From positions 1 to 64,000 of the forward strand of contig JAQYQB010000026.1 of NCBI GenBank assembly GCA_028726465.1: a DNA stretch of 64,000 nt, in the 5' to 3' direction. Position numbers and translations under genes: made by a program. Shown here piece by piece: positions 48,013 through 56,825 of the stretch. The notes under the pieces were generated by a model. That model was not told the origin of the DNA, ran no database searches, and saw only the letters and a program-made list of their open reading frames with translations. Numbering within the stretch: position 1 is the first letter of the stretch; each line of letters begins with the position of its first letter. This DNA is from Mycobacteriaceae bacterium. Lineage in GTDB: Bacteria; Actinomycetota; Actinomycetes; Mycobacteriales; Mycobacteriaceae.

Positions 48013-48223
48013 CTTCGCCACGGTTGGGTTGCACTCCGTGACGACTAGTAAATGCTACCTTACGGGCTTTCGGGGGACGAAAAGAGTGGCGGCGATGGGG
48101 CTTTAGGGGTACCTAAAAGGCGCGGGTGAGGGCGGGTTATGCGTGAGCACTTTTCAGGCACTAGGCTTCCGGGTAGGTTCCTTATTCCACCCGTTTTTCA
48201 CCCAGCTCGCTAAAGGATAGCGC

Positions 48224-49969
48224 GTGTCAGTTTTTTCCAAGTTGCGCGGGATTTTTCCGGGCAACAGCAGCAATATCGCCACTATCGATGCGGCGAAGGC
48301 CGCGCCGCCGCCCTCCCCGCTGGCGCCCATTGATCTGACCGACCCGGCCCAGGTCACCGGCGTCATGGAGATCGCCGCCCGAATCGGCGACCTCCTTATC
48401 TGTTCGGGCACGTCGAACTCCGACACCCGCGCGCAGGTCTACCTCGCGGCGGCCTCCTACGGCCTGCACTACTGCCACGTGGGGATCGTGCTTAATACGA
48501 TCACTATCCACACCAATATCGGCACCGGCTCGGACCGCCGGCCGGTGACCGTCTTCCGGGTCGCCAGCGGGCTGGACGTGAACTTCTCCCGGCTGGCGGC
48601 GGTGGACCGGCTCATCCGGTCCATCCACTCGGGTGCCACCCCACCGGCGATGGCGGAGAAGATGCTCGACGACATCGAGGCCATGAAGCCGCCGCGCAGC
48701 GTGCGCTCCTCCCTGCTGGGCTGGGGAGTGATGGGCGGGACGTTCTCCATCATGCTGGGCGGCGACATCTTCGTCGGCGTCGTCTCCTTCTTCGTCGCCC
48801 TGCTCATCATGTCCGTCAACGCGTGGCTGGGCAGGTTCCGATTACCGCCCTTCTACCAAAACATGGTCGGCGGTTTTATCGCCGTCGTGCCCGCGGCGTT
48901 TTTCTACCGGGTGGCCTCGAATATCGGTCTGACCTTCTCACCCAGCCAAGTCATCGGTATGGGCATCGTCGTCTTGGTGGCCGGCCTGACCCTGGTCCAG
49001 TGTCTGGTTGACGGCATCACCAAGGCCCCGGTGACCTCTTCTGCCCGCTTCTTCGAGGCCTTGTTGTCTACCGGCGCCATCATCGCCGGTGTCGGCATAG
49101 GCATCCAGTTCGTGGACTACATCGGGTTTACCCTGCCGCCGCTGGCGACCATCGCACCGCCGGTTTACCACGAGATTCCGCTGCTCATCCTGTGCGGCGG
49201 TGTGGGCTCGGCCGGTTTCGCCTGGGCCTGCTACGCCTCCTGGTCGGAGACGGTTATCTCCGGGTTGACCGCCGCGGCCGGTATGTTCTTCTACTACTTC
49301 GTCATCATTCCCTTCGGCGTCTCCACGGTCATCGCCAGTGGCATCTCCGCGGTGGCCGTGGGCCTGGCCGGCGGCCTGATGGCCCGCCGCTTCCTGATCC
49401 CGCCGCTGGTGACCATGATCTGTGGCTACACGCCCATGCTGCCGGGCCTGACGCTCTACCGCGGCATGTATGCCGCACTGAACGAGCAGATGATCACCGG
49501 CATGACCAACCTGGTCACCGCCCTGGCCATCGCCGGGGCGCTGGCCGCCGGCGTGGTCTTCGGCGAGCGCGGTGCGCGGCGCCTGCGCCGCCCGAAGTAC
49601 TTCCGCCCCTACTCCGCCTTCAAGCGGCTGGGACGTTACTCCTTCCACCAGGCCACGCGCCTGGCCAACAGCCGCCCGCGCATCCCGCGCGTGCCGCTGT
49701 CCCCGTTCGCGCCGCGCCAGGAGCGCCCGGTTCCCCCACCCGTGCACGGCCCGAAGCCGCCGACCGCCGCGCAGCAGGCCCGCCAGCGCCAGGACGAGAC
49801 GGCCACCCAGCAATGGCAGGCCCAGGTCGATGCCGGCGAGATCGACGACCACTGGCCGCAGCGCTCGGAGTGGCCGGCCCAGCCGGAGCCGCTGCGCGAG
49901 GAAACCATCTACACCACCCCCGGTACCGAGGAGTTCTACGCGGCCCACGCGGATCCCGACCAGCGCTGA
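48224..49969 (+). CDS. thrE: Threonine/serine exporter ThrE
   Basis: Proton-coupled exporter of threonine and serine, 581 residues. The N-terminal cytoplasmic domain (about 1-160) carries the ThrE signature AAPPPSPLAPIDLTDPAQV and SGTSNSDTRAQ. About ten transmembrane helices follow (about 165-445). A C-terminal cytoplasmic tail of some 125 residues, rich in Arg, Pro and Gln, is longer than in C. glutamicum ThrE (about 490 residues). GTG start at 48224 with AAAGGA 6 bases before it. Confidence 0.95.
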   Translation: MSVFSKLRGIFPGNSSNIATIDAAKAAPPPSPLAPIDLTDPAQVTGVMEIAARIGDLLICSGTSNSDTRAQVYLAAASYGLHYCHVGIVLNTITIHTNIGTGSDRRPVTVFRVASGLDVNFSRLAAVDRLIRSIHSGATPPAMAEKMLDDIEAMKPPRSVRSSLLGWGVMGGTFSIMLGGDIFVGVVSFFVALLIMSVNAWLGRFRLPPFYQNMVGGFIAVVPAAFFYRVASNIGLTFSPSQVIGMGIVVLVAGLTLVQCLVDGITKAPVTSSARFFEALLSTGAIIAGVGIGIQFVDYIGFTLPPLATIAPPVYHEIPLLILCGGVGSAGFAWACYASWSETVISGLTAAAGMFFYYFVIIPFGVSTVIASGISAVAVGLAGGLMARRFLIPPLVTMICGYTPMLPGLTLYRGMYAALNEQMITGMTNLVTALAIAGALAAGVVFGERGARRLRRPKYFRPYSAFKRLGRYSFHQATRLANSRPRIPRVPLSPFAPRQERPVPPPVHGPKPPTAAQQARQRQDETATQQWQAQVDAGEIDDHWPQRSEWPAQPEPLREETIYTTPGTEEFYAAHADPDQR

Positions 49970-50044
49970 GCCAGGCCGGTAGCGTACAATATACGGTCTG
50001 AAGCTACTAGCTTATTTAGCGCCGTCGCACCGTAGGAGGAATAC

Positions 50045-50416
50045 GTGCCACCCAAGGTCACTGACACCCAGCCCAACGTTGAGCAGATGAACGCCGTGGA
50101 GGAAAAGACCGCCGCAGCCGCCCGCCGCGTGGTCGCCACCTATGCCGAGGATTTCCTGGACGGCGTGACCTTGATGTCCATGCTGGGGGTCGAACCGGAC
50201 GGCCTGGTTCACAAGAAGGTGCTGGCCGAGTACGGCGAGCCCGAGCCGAAGAAGTCGACCAAGAAGTCCACCAAGAAGGCCGGGAAGAAGTCGACCAAGA
50301 AGGCTTCCAAGAAGTCCACGAAGAAGGCCAGCAAGAAATCGACTAAGAAGTCGACCAAGAAATCTACGAAGAAGGCTTCCAAAAAGTCCACCAAGAAGTC
50401 GACGAAGAAGTCTTAA
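50045..50416 (+). CDS. Lysine-repeat histone-like protein
   Basis: A 123-residue protein with a folded N-terminal part (1-66) and a tail (69-123) made of nearly fourteen tetrads of the form KKST, KKAS or KKAG. The tail resembles eukaryotic H1 and actinobacterial Lys-rich nucleoid proteins, so DNA or RNA binding is likely. The N-terminus is not one that I recognise, and it lacks the HU fold. GTG start with AGGAGG 5 bases upstream. otsA begins 9 bases after its stop, so they are probably cotranscribed. Confidence 0.8.
   Translation: MPPKVTDTQPNVEQMNAVEEKTAAAARRVVATYAEDFLDGVTLMSMLGVEPDGLVHKKVLAEYGEPEPKKSTKKSTKKAGKKSTKKASKKSTKKASKKSTKKSTKKSTKKASKKSTKKSTKKS
50249..50413 (+). repeat. 12-bp tandem coding repeats (KKxx tail)
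   Basis: Fourteen imperfect 12-bp units of the pattern AAGAAGTCGACC encode the KKST/KKAS tail. Such arrays can change in copy number by slippage, always in whole tetrads without breaking the frame. Confidence 0.85.
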
Positions 50417-50425
50417 GGACCCGCC

Positions 50426-51853
50426 ATGGCCGGTACCAACAAGTTCGTGGTCGTGGCCAACCGTCTGCCGGTTGACCTTGTCACCCACCCGGACGGCTCC
50501 CAGGATTGGAAGGCCTCCCCGGGTGGGTTGGTCGCTGCCCTATCCCCGGTCCTGCGGGAGCAGGAAGGCTGCTGGGTGGGCTGGCCCGGCGTGGCCGACG
50601 CCGCCCCGGAACCGTTTACGACGGACGACGGCATCCACCTGCACCCGGTGCGGCTGTCCCAGCGGGACTACGAGGAATTCTACGAGGGCTTTTCCAACGC
50701 GACCCTGTGGCCGCTGTACCACGATCTCATCGTGACCCCCTCCTACCACCGCGAGTGGTGGGCCACCTACCGCGACGTCAACCTGCGTTTCGCCAACGAG
50801 GTGGCCAGCGTGGCCGCCCAGGGCGCGACCGTGTGGGTGCAGGACTACCAGCTGCAGCTGCTGCCCGGCATCCTGGAGCAGCTGCGCCCGGATCTGACCA
50901 TCGGTTTCTTCCTGCACATCCCCTTTCCGCCCGCGGATCTCTTCCGCCAGCTGCCCTGGCGCGAGGAGCTCATCCGCGGTCTGCTCGGCGCCGACGTCGT
51001 GGGCTTCCACCTAGAATCCAACGTGCACAACTTCCTGGGCCTGGCCCAGGCCCAGGGCTTGAGCGTGAGCGGACAGGTGGCTACCCGGCCCGCCAGCGCG
51101 CAGGTCGAAGCGCCCGACGGCAGGTTCACCCGGGTCGGCGCCTTCCCGATCTCGATCGACATGGGGGACTTCCCGCCGGCCAGCGAGTCCGACGTCGCCG
51201 AGGTCGAGCGCATGCGCGCGGAGTTGGGTGACCCGGAAACCGTCATCCTGGGCGTGGATCGCCTGGACTACACCAAGGGCATCCTCCAGCGCTTGAGAGC
51301 TTTCGAGGAGCTGCTGGAAACCGGCGCGCTCGACCCGGAGAAGGTCGTGCTGGTCCAGATCGCCACGCCCTCGCGCGAGCGCATCGAGCACTACCAGGAG
51401 ACCCGTTCCGCGGTGGAGGAAGCCGTCGGGCGCATCAACGGGCGCTTCGGGGGCATCGGCAAGCCGGTCGTGCACTACAGCCACCGCTCGGTGCCGAAGC
51501 CGGTGCTGCGGCAGTACTACCGCCTGGCAGACGTCATGCTGGTCACGCCGTTCAAGGACGGCATGAACCTGGTGGCCAAGGAATACGTCGCCTGCCACGG
51601 GGACGGCTCCGGCGCCCTGGTGCTGTCCGAGTTTGCCGGCGCGGCCGACGAGCTGGAGCAGGCCCACCTGTGCAACCCCTTTGACATTGAATCCGTCAAG
51701 TCCGCCCTCCGCCAGGCGGTGGTCGGGCTGCGCGAGAACCCGGAGACCATGGAGGCCAATATGAAAGCCCTGCACGCCCAGGTGCGTGACCACGACGTCC
51801 AAGTCTGGGCGCAGGCTTTCCTGCAGGCCCTCGGGGAGGCCAAGTCCGAATGA
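50426..51853 (+). CDS. otsA: Trehalose-6-phosphate synthase
   Basis: Glucosyltransferase that forms trehalose 6-phosphate from a nucleotide-glucose and glucose 6-phosphate; trehalose carries mycolates in this genus. The 475 residues show VVANRLPVDL, the glucose 6-phosphate site VWVQDYQLQLLPG, GVDRLDYTKGILQRLRAFE and FKDGMNLVAKEYVA, typical of GT20. Its stop overlaps the next start (ATGA). otsB follows. Confidence 0.96.
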   Translation: MAGTNKFVVVANRLPVDLVTHPDGSQDWKASPGGLVAALSPVLREQEGCWVGWPGVADAAPEPFTTDDGIHLHPVRLSQRDYEEFYEGFSNATLWPLYHDLIVTPSYHREWWATYRDVNLRFANEVASVAAQGATVWVQDYQLQLLPGILEQLRPDLTIGFFLHIPFPPADLFRQLPWREELIRGLLGADVVGFHLESNVHNFLGLAQAQGLSVSGQVATRPASAQVEAPDGRFTRVGAFPISIDMGDFPPASESDVAEVERMRAELGDPETVILGVDRLDYTKGILQRLRAFEELLETGALDPEKVVLVQIATPSRERIEHYQETRSAVEEAVGRINGRFGGIGKPVVHYSHRSVPKPVLRQYYRLADVMLVTPFKDGMNLVAKEYVACHGDGSGALVLSEFAGAADELEQAHLCNPFDIESVKSALRQAVVGLRENPETMEANMKALHAQVRDHDVQVWAQAFLQALGEAKSE

Positions 51854-52356
51854 AGCGTTTGACCCAGGCCGGTACTTGCCTGGCCGCGGCCGCGCTGGTG
51901 CTGGCCGGCTGCGGGGATTCCGAGCCGCCAGCGTCGACCGCCCCCGGCGACGAACGCATCGTCGGCAAGGACTGGCAGGTAACGGGCATCTACACGGATC
52001 CGGAGGCCCTGTCGACCATCTCCGAGGCGGTGACCAATGTGCCGTCCATCAGCTTCGGCGAGTCGACCGCGGTGGGCACCACCGGCTGCGCCCGCTTCGT
52101 GGCCAAGGTCTCCTACGCCGAGGGCGAGGACGCCGCCAACGTGCGCGACGCCGATTACCTACGCTTCGACGAGGTCCGCTACGACGAGCGCAGCGAGGAC
52201 TGCACGGGTGAGGCCGCCTGGGCGCACAACAGTCTGTCCCGGCTCATCGCCACGGACCGCGAATTCGACATCTCCATCAATCCCAACAACCAGCTGGTGC
52301 TCACCCTGCGCGACGGCAAGGTCGACAGCCCGGCGGTGGAGTTCGTCTCGCTCTAG
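51850..52356 (+). CDS. Lipoprotein of the ots operon, possibly META-like
   Basis: A 168-residue lipoprotein. The signal peptide ends in LAGC with the lipidated Cys at 20. The rest contains GKDWQVTGIY and TTGCARFVAKVSY, which resemble the W..........GCN pattern of META/HslJ domains, but the match is weak. It overlaps otsA by 4 bases and precedes otsB, so it may be tied to trehalose metabolism or stress; its function is unknown. Confidence 0.78.
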   Translation: MKRLTQAGTCLAAAALVLAGCGDSEPPASTAPGDERIVGKDWQVTGIYTDPEALSTISEAVTNVPSISFGESTAVGTTGCARFVAKVSYAEGEDAANVRDADYLRFDEVRYDERSEDCTGEAAWAHNSLSRLIATDREFDISINPNNQLVLTLRDGKVDSPAVEFVSL

Positions 52357-52385
52357 CGGGCCGGGCGCGCGGTAGATTGGAGGGC

Positions 52386-53150
52386 ATGGATTATTCTTCC
52401 GCTCTCGACCGCCTCGCCACTGCCGAACGGTTGCTGGTGGTCAGCGACTTCGACGGCACCCTAGCCGGCTTCGCCACCGATATCTACGCGGTTAAAGCCC
52501 ACCCGGATTCCCTGGCCGCCTTGGAGCGCCTGTCCGCGCTGCCGCGCACCACCGTGGCCGCGCTATCCGGCCGCCACCTGGCCGGGCTCAAGCAGGTCTT
52601 CCCGCTGGGCGCCCCGGTGCTGCTCGGCGGCTCCCACGGCGCGGAAACCGAGGGGCTGGACAACCCGGCGCTGGAGGCCGCGGCGGCCCAGATCGCGGCC
52701 ATCGACGAGCGGCTGGAGGACCTTTCCGCCCAGCACCCGGGCACCTATATCGAGTACAAGCCCGTCCACCGCGTCTTCCACGCCTTAGCGCTCTCCCAGC
52801 GCGACCCGGACGCCGCCGCGCGCGCCCTGGACGCGGCCCTGGAGGTGGAGGCACCGGGCCTGCACGTGACCGAGGGCAAGAACGTGGTGGAGTTTTCCGC
52901 CTCCACCGCTACGAAGGGCTCCTGGATCGCCGACACCCGCCGCCAGCTGGGTGCTACCGCAGTGGTCTTTTTGGGCGACGACGTCACGGACGAGACCGGT
53001 TTTCAGGCCCTCGACCCGGCCACGGACGTGGGCGTGAAGGTCGGCGCGGGGGACACGGCCGCGCAGCTGCGGGTGGCCGACGTCGACGCGGTGGCGGCCT
53101 TCCTAACCGATCTGGCCGACCGTCGTGCCGGGGCGGTAGGTCGTCCCTAG
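52386..53150 (+). CDS. otsB: Trehalose-6-phosphate phosphatase
   Basis: HAD-superfamily phosphatase that releases trehalose. The 254 residues show the nucleophile motif SDFDGTLAG near residue 20, LSGRHLAGL, and the last HAD motif FLGDDVTDETGF. The ATG at 52386 lies 7 bases after -10 TAGATT (52373-52378), so it has its own leaderless promoter. Its last 48 bases overlap the 3' end of the convergent LacI-type gene. Confidence 0.95.
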   Translation: MDYSSALDRLATAERLLVVSDFDGTLAGFATDIYAVKAHPDSLAALERLSALPRTTVAALSGRHLAGLKQVFPLGAPVLLGGSHGAETEGLDNPALEAAAAQIAAIDERLEDLSAQHPGTYIEYKPVHRVFHALALSQRDPDAAARALDAALEVEAPGLHVTEGKNVVEFSASTATKGSWIADTRRQLGATAVVFLGDDVTDETGFQALDPATDVGVKVGAGDTAAQLRVADVDAVAAFLTDLADRRAGAVGRP

Positions 53151-54191
53151 GATCTTGCGCGGGCTGGCCACCGGCTCCCCCGCGATGAGCCGGGCCAGCA
53201 GGTGGCCGGCCGCCGCGCCCTCGGCCTTGTTCGGCTGCTGGACCGTGGCCACCCCGCGCAGGCGCGCGACCTCGATGCCGTCGAAGCCGGTCACGGAGAG
53301 ATCCCCGGGCACGCTCCAACCGCGCTCGGCGGCGTAGTCCAAAACCCCCAGCGCCATGGAGTCCGTCGTGCACAGCACGGCGGTCAGCTCCGGGTTGGCT
53401 TCCAGCAGCTCCGCCGCGGCCTCCCGGGCGGTGGCCGGCGTGTTGAGGTGGCGGGTCACCACCGGCACGCCCGCGGGATCCACGCCGGCGGTGGCGAAGA
53501 CCTCGAGCGCGCCCTGCACGCGGGAGCGCTGCACGTGCATCTCGGCCGCGTCCAAATCCGCCGGGGTCACGGGCCCGTCGAGGCGCGCGCGGCGCAGGCG
53601 GATGGAAAGGATGCCGATGCGGCGGTGTCCGGCATCGATAAGCGCCTGGGCCGCCGGGGCGATGGCGACGTGATCGTCGATGCCCACGAACGGCAGGCCG
53701 GTGTCCACCGGCTGGTCGCAGACCACCACGGGCAACCCGCGGGCCTGGGCGGCGGCCAGATAAGGATCGCCCGCGGCCACCGAGTAGATGACGAAACCAT
53801 CAACGCTGGCGCGGCCAAGCAGCTCGGCGGCGCTCGCCTCCCGGCCGGTGGTGTCCGGCCCGGCGGGGATCAGCGTCAGGGAGAAGTCCGTCCCGGTAGT
53901 TGCCTCGGAGAGCCCGGCCAGGAAGTCCACGGAGGCCATGTCCTCGAAGGCATAGGACAGGTGCTCGGTCAGCACCACTCCCCAGGACCCGGCGTGGCGG
54001 GTGCGCAGGCTGCGCGCGGTGGGATCGGGGCCGGGGTAGCCGCGGGCGGCCGCGGCGGCCAGGATGCGCTGCCGGGTGGCCGGGGCCAGCTGGTCCGGCC
54101 GGTTGTAGGCATTCGAGACCGTGGTACGGGAAACGCCCAGCTCAGCGGCTAGAGATGCCAGCGTCTTGCGCTGCGGGCTGCGTTTGACCAT
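53103..54191 (-). CDS. ipsA: LacI-family transcriptional regulator (IpsA-like)
   Basis: A 362-residue regulator with an N-terminal helix-turn-helix (LASLAAELGVSRTTVSNAYNRP) and a periplasmic-binding-protein-like effector domain. In C. glutamicum the LacI gene next to otsB is IpsA, an inositol-responsive regulator of cell-wall and inositol genes; the name is given by that synteny. The ATG at 54191 lies 7 bases after -10 TAAGGT (54199-54204). The frame open upstream overlaps znuA and is rejected. Confidence 0.82.
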   Translation of the reverse strand: MVKRSPQRKTLASLAAELGVSRTTVSNAYNRPDQLAPATRQRILAAAAARGYPGPDPTARSLRTRHAGSWGVVLTEHLSYAFEDMASVDFLAGLSEATTGTDFSLTLIPAGPDTTGREASAAELLGRASVDGFVIYSVAAGDPYLAAAQARGLPVVVCDQPVDTGLPFVGIDDHVAIAPAAQALIDAGHRRIGILSIRLRRARLDGPVTPADLDAAEMHVQRSRVQGALEVFATAGVDPAGVPVVTRHLNTPATAREAAAELLEANPELTAVLCTTDSMALGVLDYAAERGWSVPGDLSVTGFDGIEVARLRGVATVQQPNKAEGAAAGHLLARLIAGEPVASPRKILGTTYRPGTTVGQIG

Positions 54192-54243
54192 GCCTACTAC
54201 CTTACCGGCTGCCGGTACCCCGGTATTTTCAACCCATTTCCAT

Positions 54244-54272
54244 TTGACAACAATTTTCAACAAGTGCAGACT
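54244..54272 (+). promoter_or_regulatory. Zur box overlapping the znuA promoter
   Basis: TTGACAA-CAA-TTTTCAA (54244-54260) is an inverted repeat with one mismatch and resembles actinobacterial zinc-uptake regulator sites. It covers the -35 TTGACA (54244-54249) and most of the spacer to -10 CAGACT (54267-54272). Zinc-loaded Zur would block transcription. Confidence 0.72.
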
Positions 54273-54279
54273 GGGGGAC

Positions 54280-55224
54280 ATGCATGTCGCCAAGAACAAA
54301 CTCGTCCCCGTCGCCCTTCTCGCCGCCGGCGCGCTGACCTTAAGCGCCTGCTCCGGCCCGGGCGCTGACGGCGACGACGCTGGCACCTTGAAGGTGGTCG
54401 CCTCCACCTCCATCTGGGCGGATGTGGCCCAGGCGGTCGCGGACAGCTCCCCGGACCTGGACGTCGAGGTCCAAGCCCTGGTCGAGGGCAACGACGTCGA
54501 CCCGCACCACTTCGAGCCCACCGCCGCGGACCTGGCGCGGGCCAACGAGGCCGACGTGGTCATCGCCAACGGCGGCGGCTACGACGCCTGGATGTACCAG
54601 GCCTTAAGCAACCAGGACGACATCATCTCCGCGCTGCCGCTGACCGACCACGGCGCCCTCGACGAGGAGCCGGACGTCATGAAGGCCACCGAGGCCAAGG
54701 AGCACCCGGGCGAGGTCACCAACATCGAGGGCAACGAGCACATCTGGTACGACGCCGCCGCCATCGAGAAGGTCGCGCAGGAAACCGCCGACCGCCTCAA
54801 CGAGCTCTCCGAGACTCAGGCCGCCTCCGCCGACGCGGTGGTCCAGGAGGCCGAGGCCATCCAGGACAAGCTGGCAAATATCGGTTCGTTCCGCTACGCC
54901 CAGACCGAACCCATCGCCGACTACCTGATGAAATACACCCCGGCGACCGACGCCACGCCGGAAGGCTACCGCAAGGCCACCGTCGCCGAGGGCGAGCCCA
55001 CCGCCGCGGACCTGGCCCGCTTCCTGGGCGAGGTCAACGAGGACAAGGTGGATGTGCTCATTTATAATCCTCAGACGGAAACGGATCTCACCGCCCGCAT
55101 CAAGGACGCCGCCGAGGACAAGGACCTGCCCATCGTCGAAATCGGTGAGACCCCACCGAAGGACACGAACTTCTTGGACTACTACGAACAGGTGGTGGAT
55201 GATCTCGCCGCGGCGAGCAAATAA
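54280..55224 (+). CDS. znuA: Zinc ABC transporter substrate-binding lipoprotein
   Basis: Extracytoplasmic metal receptor, 314 residues. Signal peptide with lipobox LSAC. The metal ligands are seen as His in DPHHFEPTAADL and in EGNEHIWYD, and as an Asp/Glu-rich C-terminal lobe. The usual long His-rich loop of zinc receptors is short here. The ATG at 54280 lies 7 bases after -10 CAGACT. Zinc rather than manganese is inferred from the Zur-like site. Confidence 0.9.
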   Translation: MHVAKNKLVPVALLAAGALTLSACSGPGADGDDAGTLKVVASTSIWADVAQAVADSSPDLDVEVQALVEGNDVDPHHFEPTAADLARANEADVVIANGGGYDAWMYQALSNQDDIISALPLTDHGALDEEPDVMKATEAKEHPGEVTNIEGNEHIWYDAAAIEKVAQETADRLNELSETQAASADAVVQEAEAIQDKLANIGSFRYAQTEPIADYLMKYTPATDATPEGYRKATVAEGEPTAADLARFLGEVNEDKVDVLIYNPQTETDLTARIKDAAEDKDLPIVEIGETPPKDTNFLDYYEQVVDDLAAASK

Positions 55225-55929
55225 ATGGCGCTAGTTAGCTTCACCGACGCCGCGGTTGATCCGCTGTGGTCCGGGCTCAGCCTGGACATCCAGCCCGGCG
55301 ACTTCATCGCCCTGCTGGGCCCGAACGGCGTGGGCAAATCCACGCTGCTGGGCACCATCCTGGGCACCCGCCAGCTCACCGGCGGGAGCGTCGACGTCGA
55401 CGCGCGCGTGGGCTTTATCCCGCAGCAGCGCATGTTCCCCGCCGAGCTACCGATGCGCGCGCGGGATCTAGTCTCCCTGGCGCTCGCGCACGGGGTGCTT
55501 AGCAACCGCCGGGCCGACTGGGCCCGCGTGGACGAGCTACTCGCCGCGGTGGGCGCCACCGGGATCGCCGACCACCGGGTGGGCCGCCTGTCCGGCGGCC
55601 AGCAACAGCTGGTGCGCCAGGCCCAAGCCCTGGCCCAGGACCCGCAGCTCATCCTGGCGGACGAGCCGCTGCTCTCGCTAGATCCCGCCCGGCAGCAGGC
55701 CACGGTGGCCCGCCTGCAGCGGCTCCAAAAAGAGCGCGATACCGCCATCGTCTTCGTCACGCACAGCATCAACCCGGTGCTCGACGTGGTCGACCACGTG
55801 CTCTACCTCGCCCCGCAGGGCCACGTCTTCGGCACCGTGGACGAGGTGATGCGCTCCGAGGTGCTCTCCGAGCTCTACGGGACAAAGGTCAAGGTTGTGG
55901 AAATCGACGGAAGGATGCTGGTGGTCTAA
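55225..55929 (+). CDS. znuC: Zinc ABC transporter ATP-binding protein
   Basis: A 234-residue ATPase with Walker A LLGPNGVGKSTLL (near residue 32), signature RLSGGQQQLVRQA and Walker B LILADEPLL. It begins directly after the znuA stop (TAAATG) and overlaps znuB by one base. Confidence 0.92.
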   Translation: MALVSFTDAAVDPLWSGLSLDIQPGDFIALLGPNGVGKSTLLGTILGTRQLTGGSVDVDARVGFIPQQRMFPAELPMRARDLVSLALAHGVLSNRRADWARVDELLAAVGATGIADHRVGRLSGGQQQLVRQAQALAQDPQLILADEPLLSLDPARQQATVARLQRLQKERDTAIVFVTHSINPVLDVVDHVLYLAPQGHVFGTVDEVMRSEVLSELYGTKVKVVEIDGRMLVV

Positions 55930-56807
55930 TGGATTTCTCCCGCTTTGTCGAGGACACCCAGTACCTGCTCTCCGTCGACTTCGTCCAGAATTCGCTGGTG
56001 GCCTGCGCCCTGCTGGGCGTCCTGTCGGGCGTGATGACCTCGCTCATCGTGCTGCGCCAGATGTCCTTTTCCGTGCACGCGACCTCCGAGCTCGCCCTGA
56101 TGGGCGCGGCCGCGGCCCTGCTCTTCGGCCTAAACATCGGCTTCGGCGCGGTCGCCGGCGCCATCGTCGCGGCCATCGTGCTGGCCACGCTCGGCTTCAA
56201 GGGCCAGCAGGACAGCGCCATCGGCGTGGTGATGAGCTTCGGGCTGGGCCTATCGGTGCTGTTTATCCACCTCTACCCCGGCAACGCCACCACCGCGATG
56301 ACGCTGCTGACCGGGCAGATCGTCGGCGTGTCCCAGGCCTCGGTCTGGTGGCTGGCCGGCACCACCGCCCTGGTCGTCGCGGCCGTGGCCCTGTTCTGGC
56401 GGCCGCTGCTCTTTTCCTCCGCGGACCCGGCCATGGCCGCGGCCGCCGGCGTGCCCGTGCGCAGCCTCTCCGTGCTCTTCGCCATCCTGGTGGGCCTGGC
56501 GGCCTCCCAGTCGGTCCAGATCGTCGGCTCCCTGCTGGTCATGGCCCTGCTGATCACGCCCGGCGCGGCGGCGGTCCAGATCACCTCCTCGCCCGTGCGC
56601 GCGGTGCTCTGGGCCACCGTCTTCGCCGAGATCTCCGCCGTCGGCGGCCTGGTGCTCTCGCTGGCGCCGGGCCTGCCGGTCTCCGTGTTCGCGACCACCA
56701 TTTCTTTTGTCATTTACCTGTTCTGCCGGGCCATCGGCTGGCGCCGCGGGCGCCACGCCCAGCGCGACGAGACCGCCGCCCAGCAGCACTGTTCGGCGCA
56801 GGACTAG
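55929..56807 (+). CDS. znuB: Zinc ABC transporter permease
   Basis: A 292-residue ABC-3 family permease with about eight hydrophobic helices. HATSELALMGAAAALLFGLN and AQVSQASVWWL-like segments lie in the expected loops, and QIVGSLLVMALLITPGAAA is the family signature. Coupled to znuC by a TAATG overlap. Confidence 0.92.
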   Translation: MDFSRFVEDTQYLLSVDFVQNSLVACALLGVLSGVMTSLIVLRQMSFSVHATSELALMGAAAALLFGLNIGFGAVAGAIVAAIVLATLGFKGQQDSAIGVVMSFGLGLSVLFIHLYPGNATTAMTLLTGQIVGVSQASVWWLAGTTALVVAAVALFWRPLLFSSADPAMAAAAGVPVRSLSVLFAILVGLAASQSVQIVGSLLVMALLITPGAAAVQITSSPVRAVLWATVFAEISAVGGLVLSLAPGLPVSVFATTISFVIYLFCRAIGWRRGRHAQRDETAAQQHCSAQD

Positions 56808-56825
56808 GGACTAGACTGGCAAGTT

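Noticed and set aside
47861..48106. 81-codon open frame across tRNA-Thr
   Set aside because: It reads through the tRNA gene and its terminator and has no protein similarity I can see.
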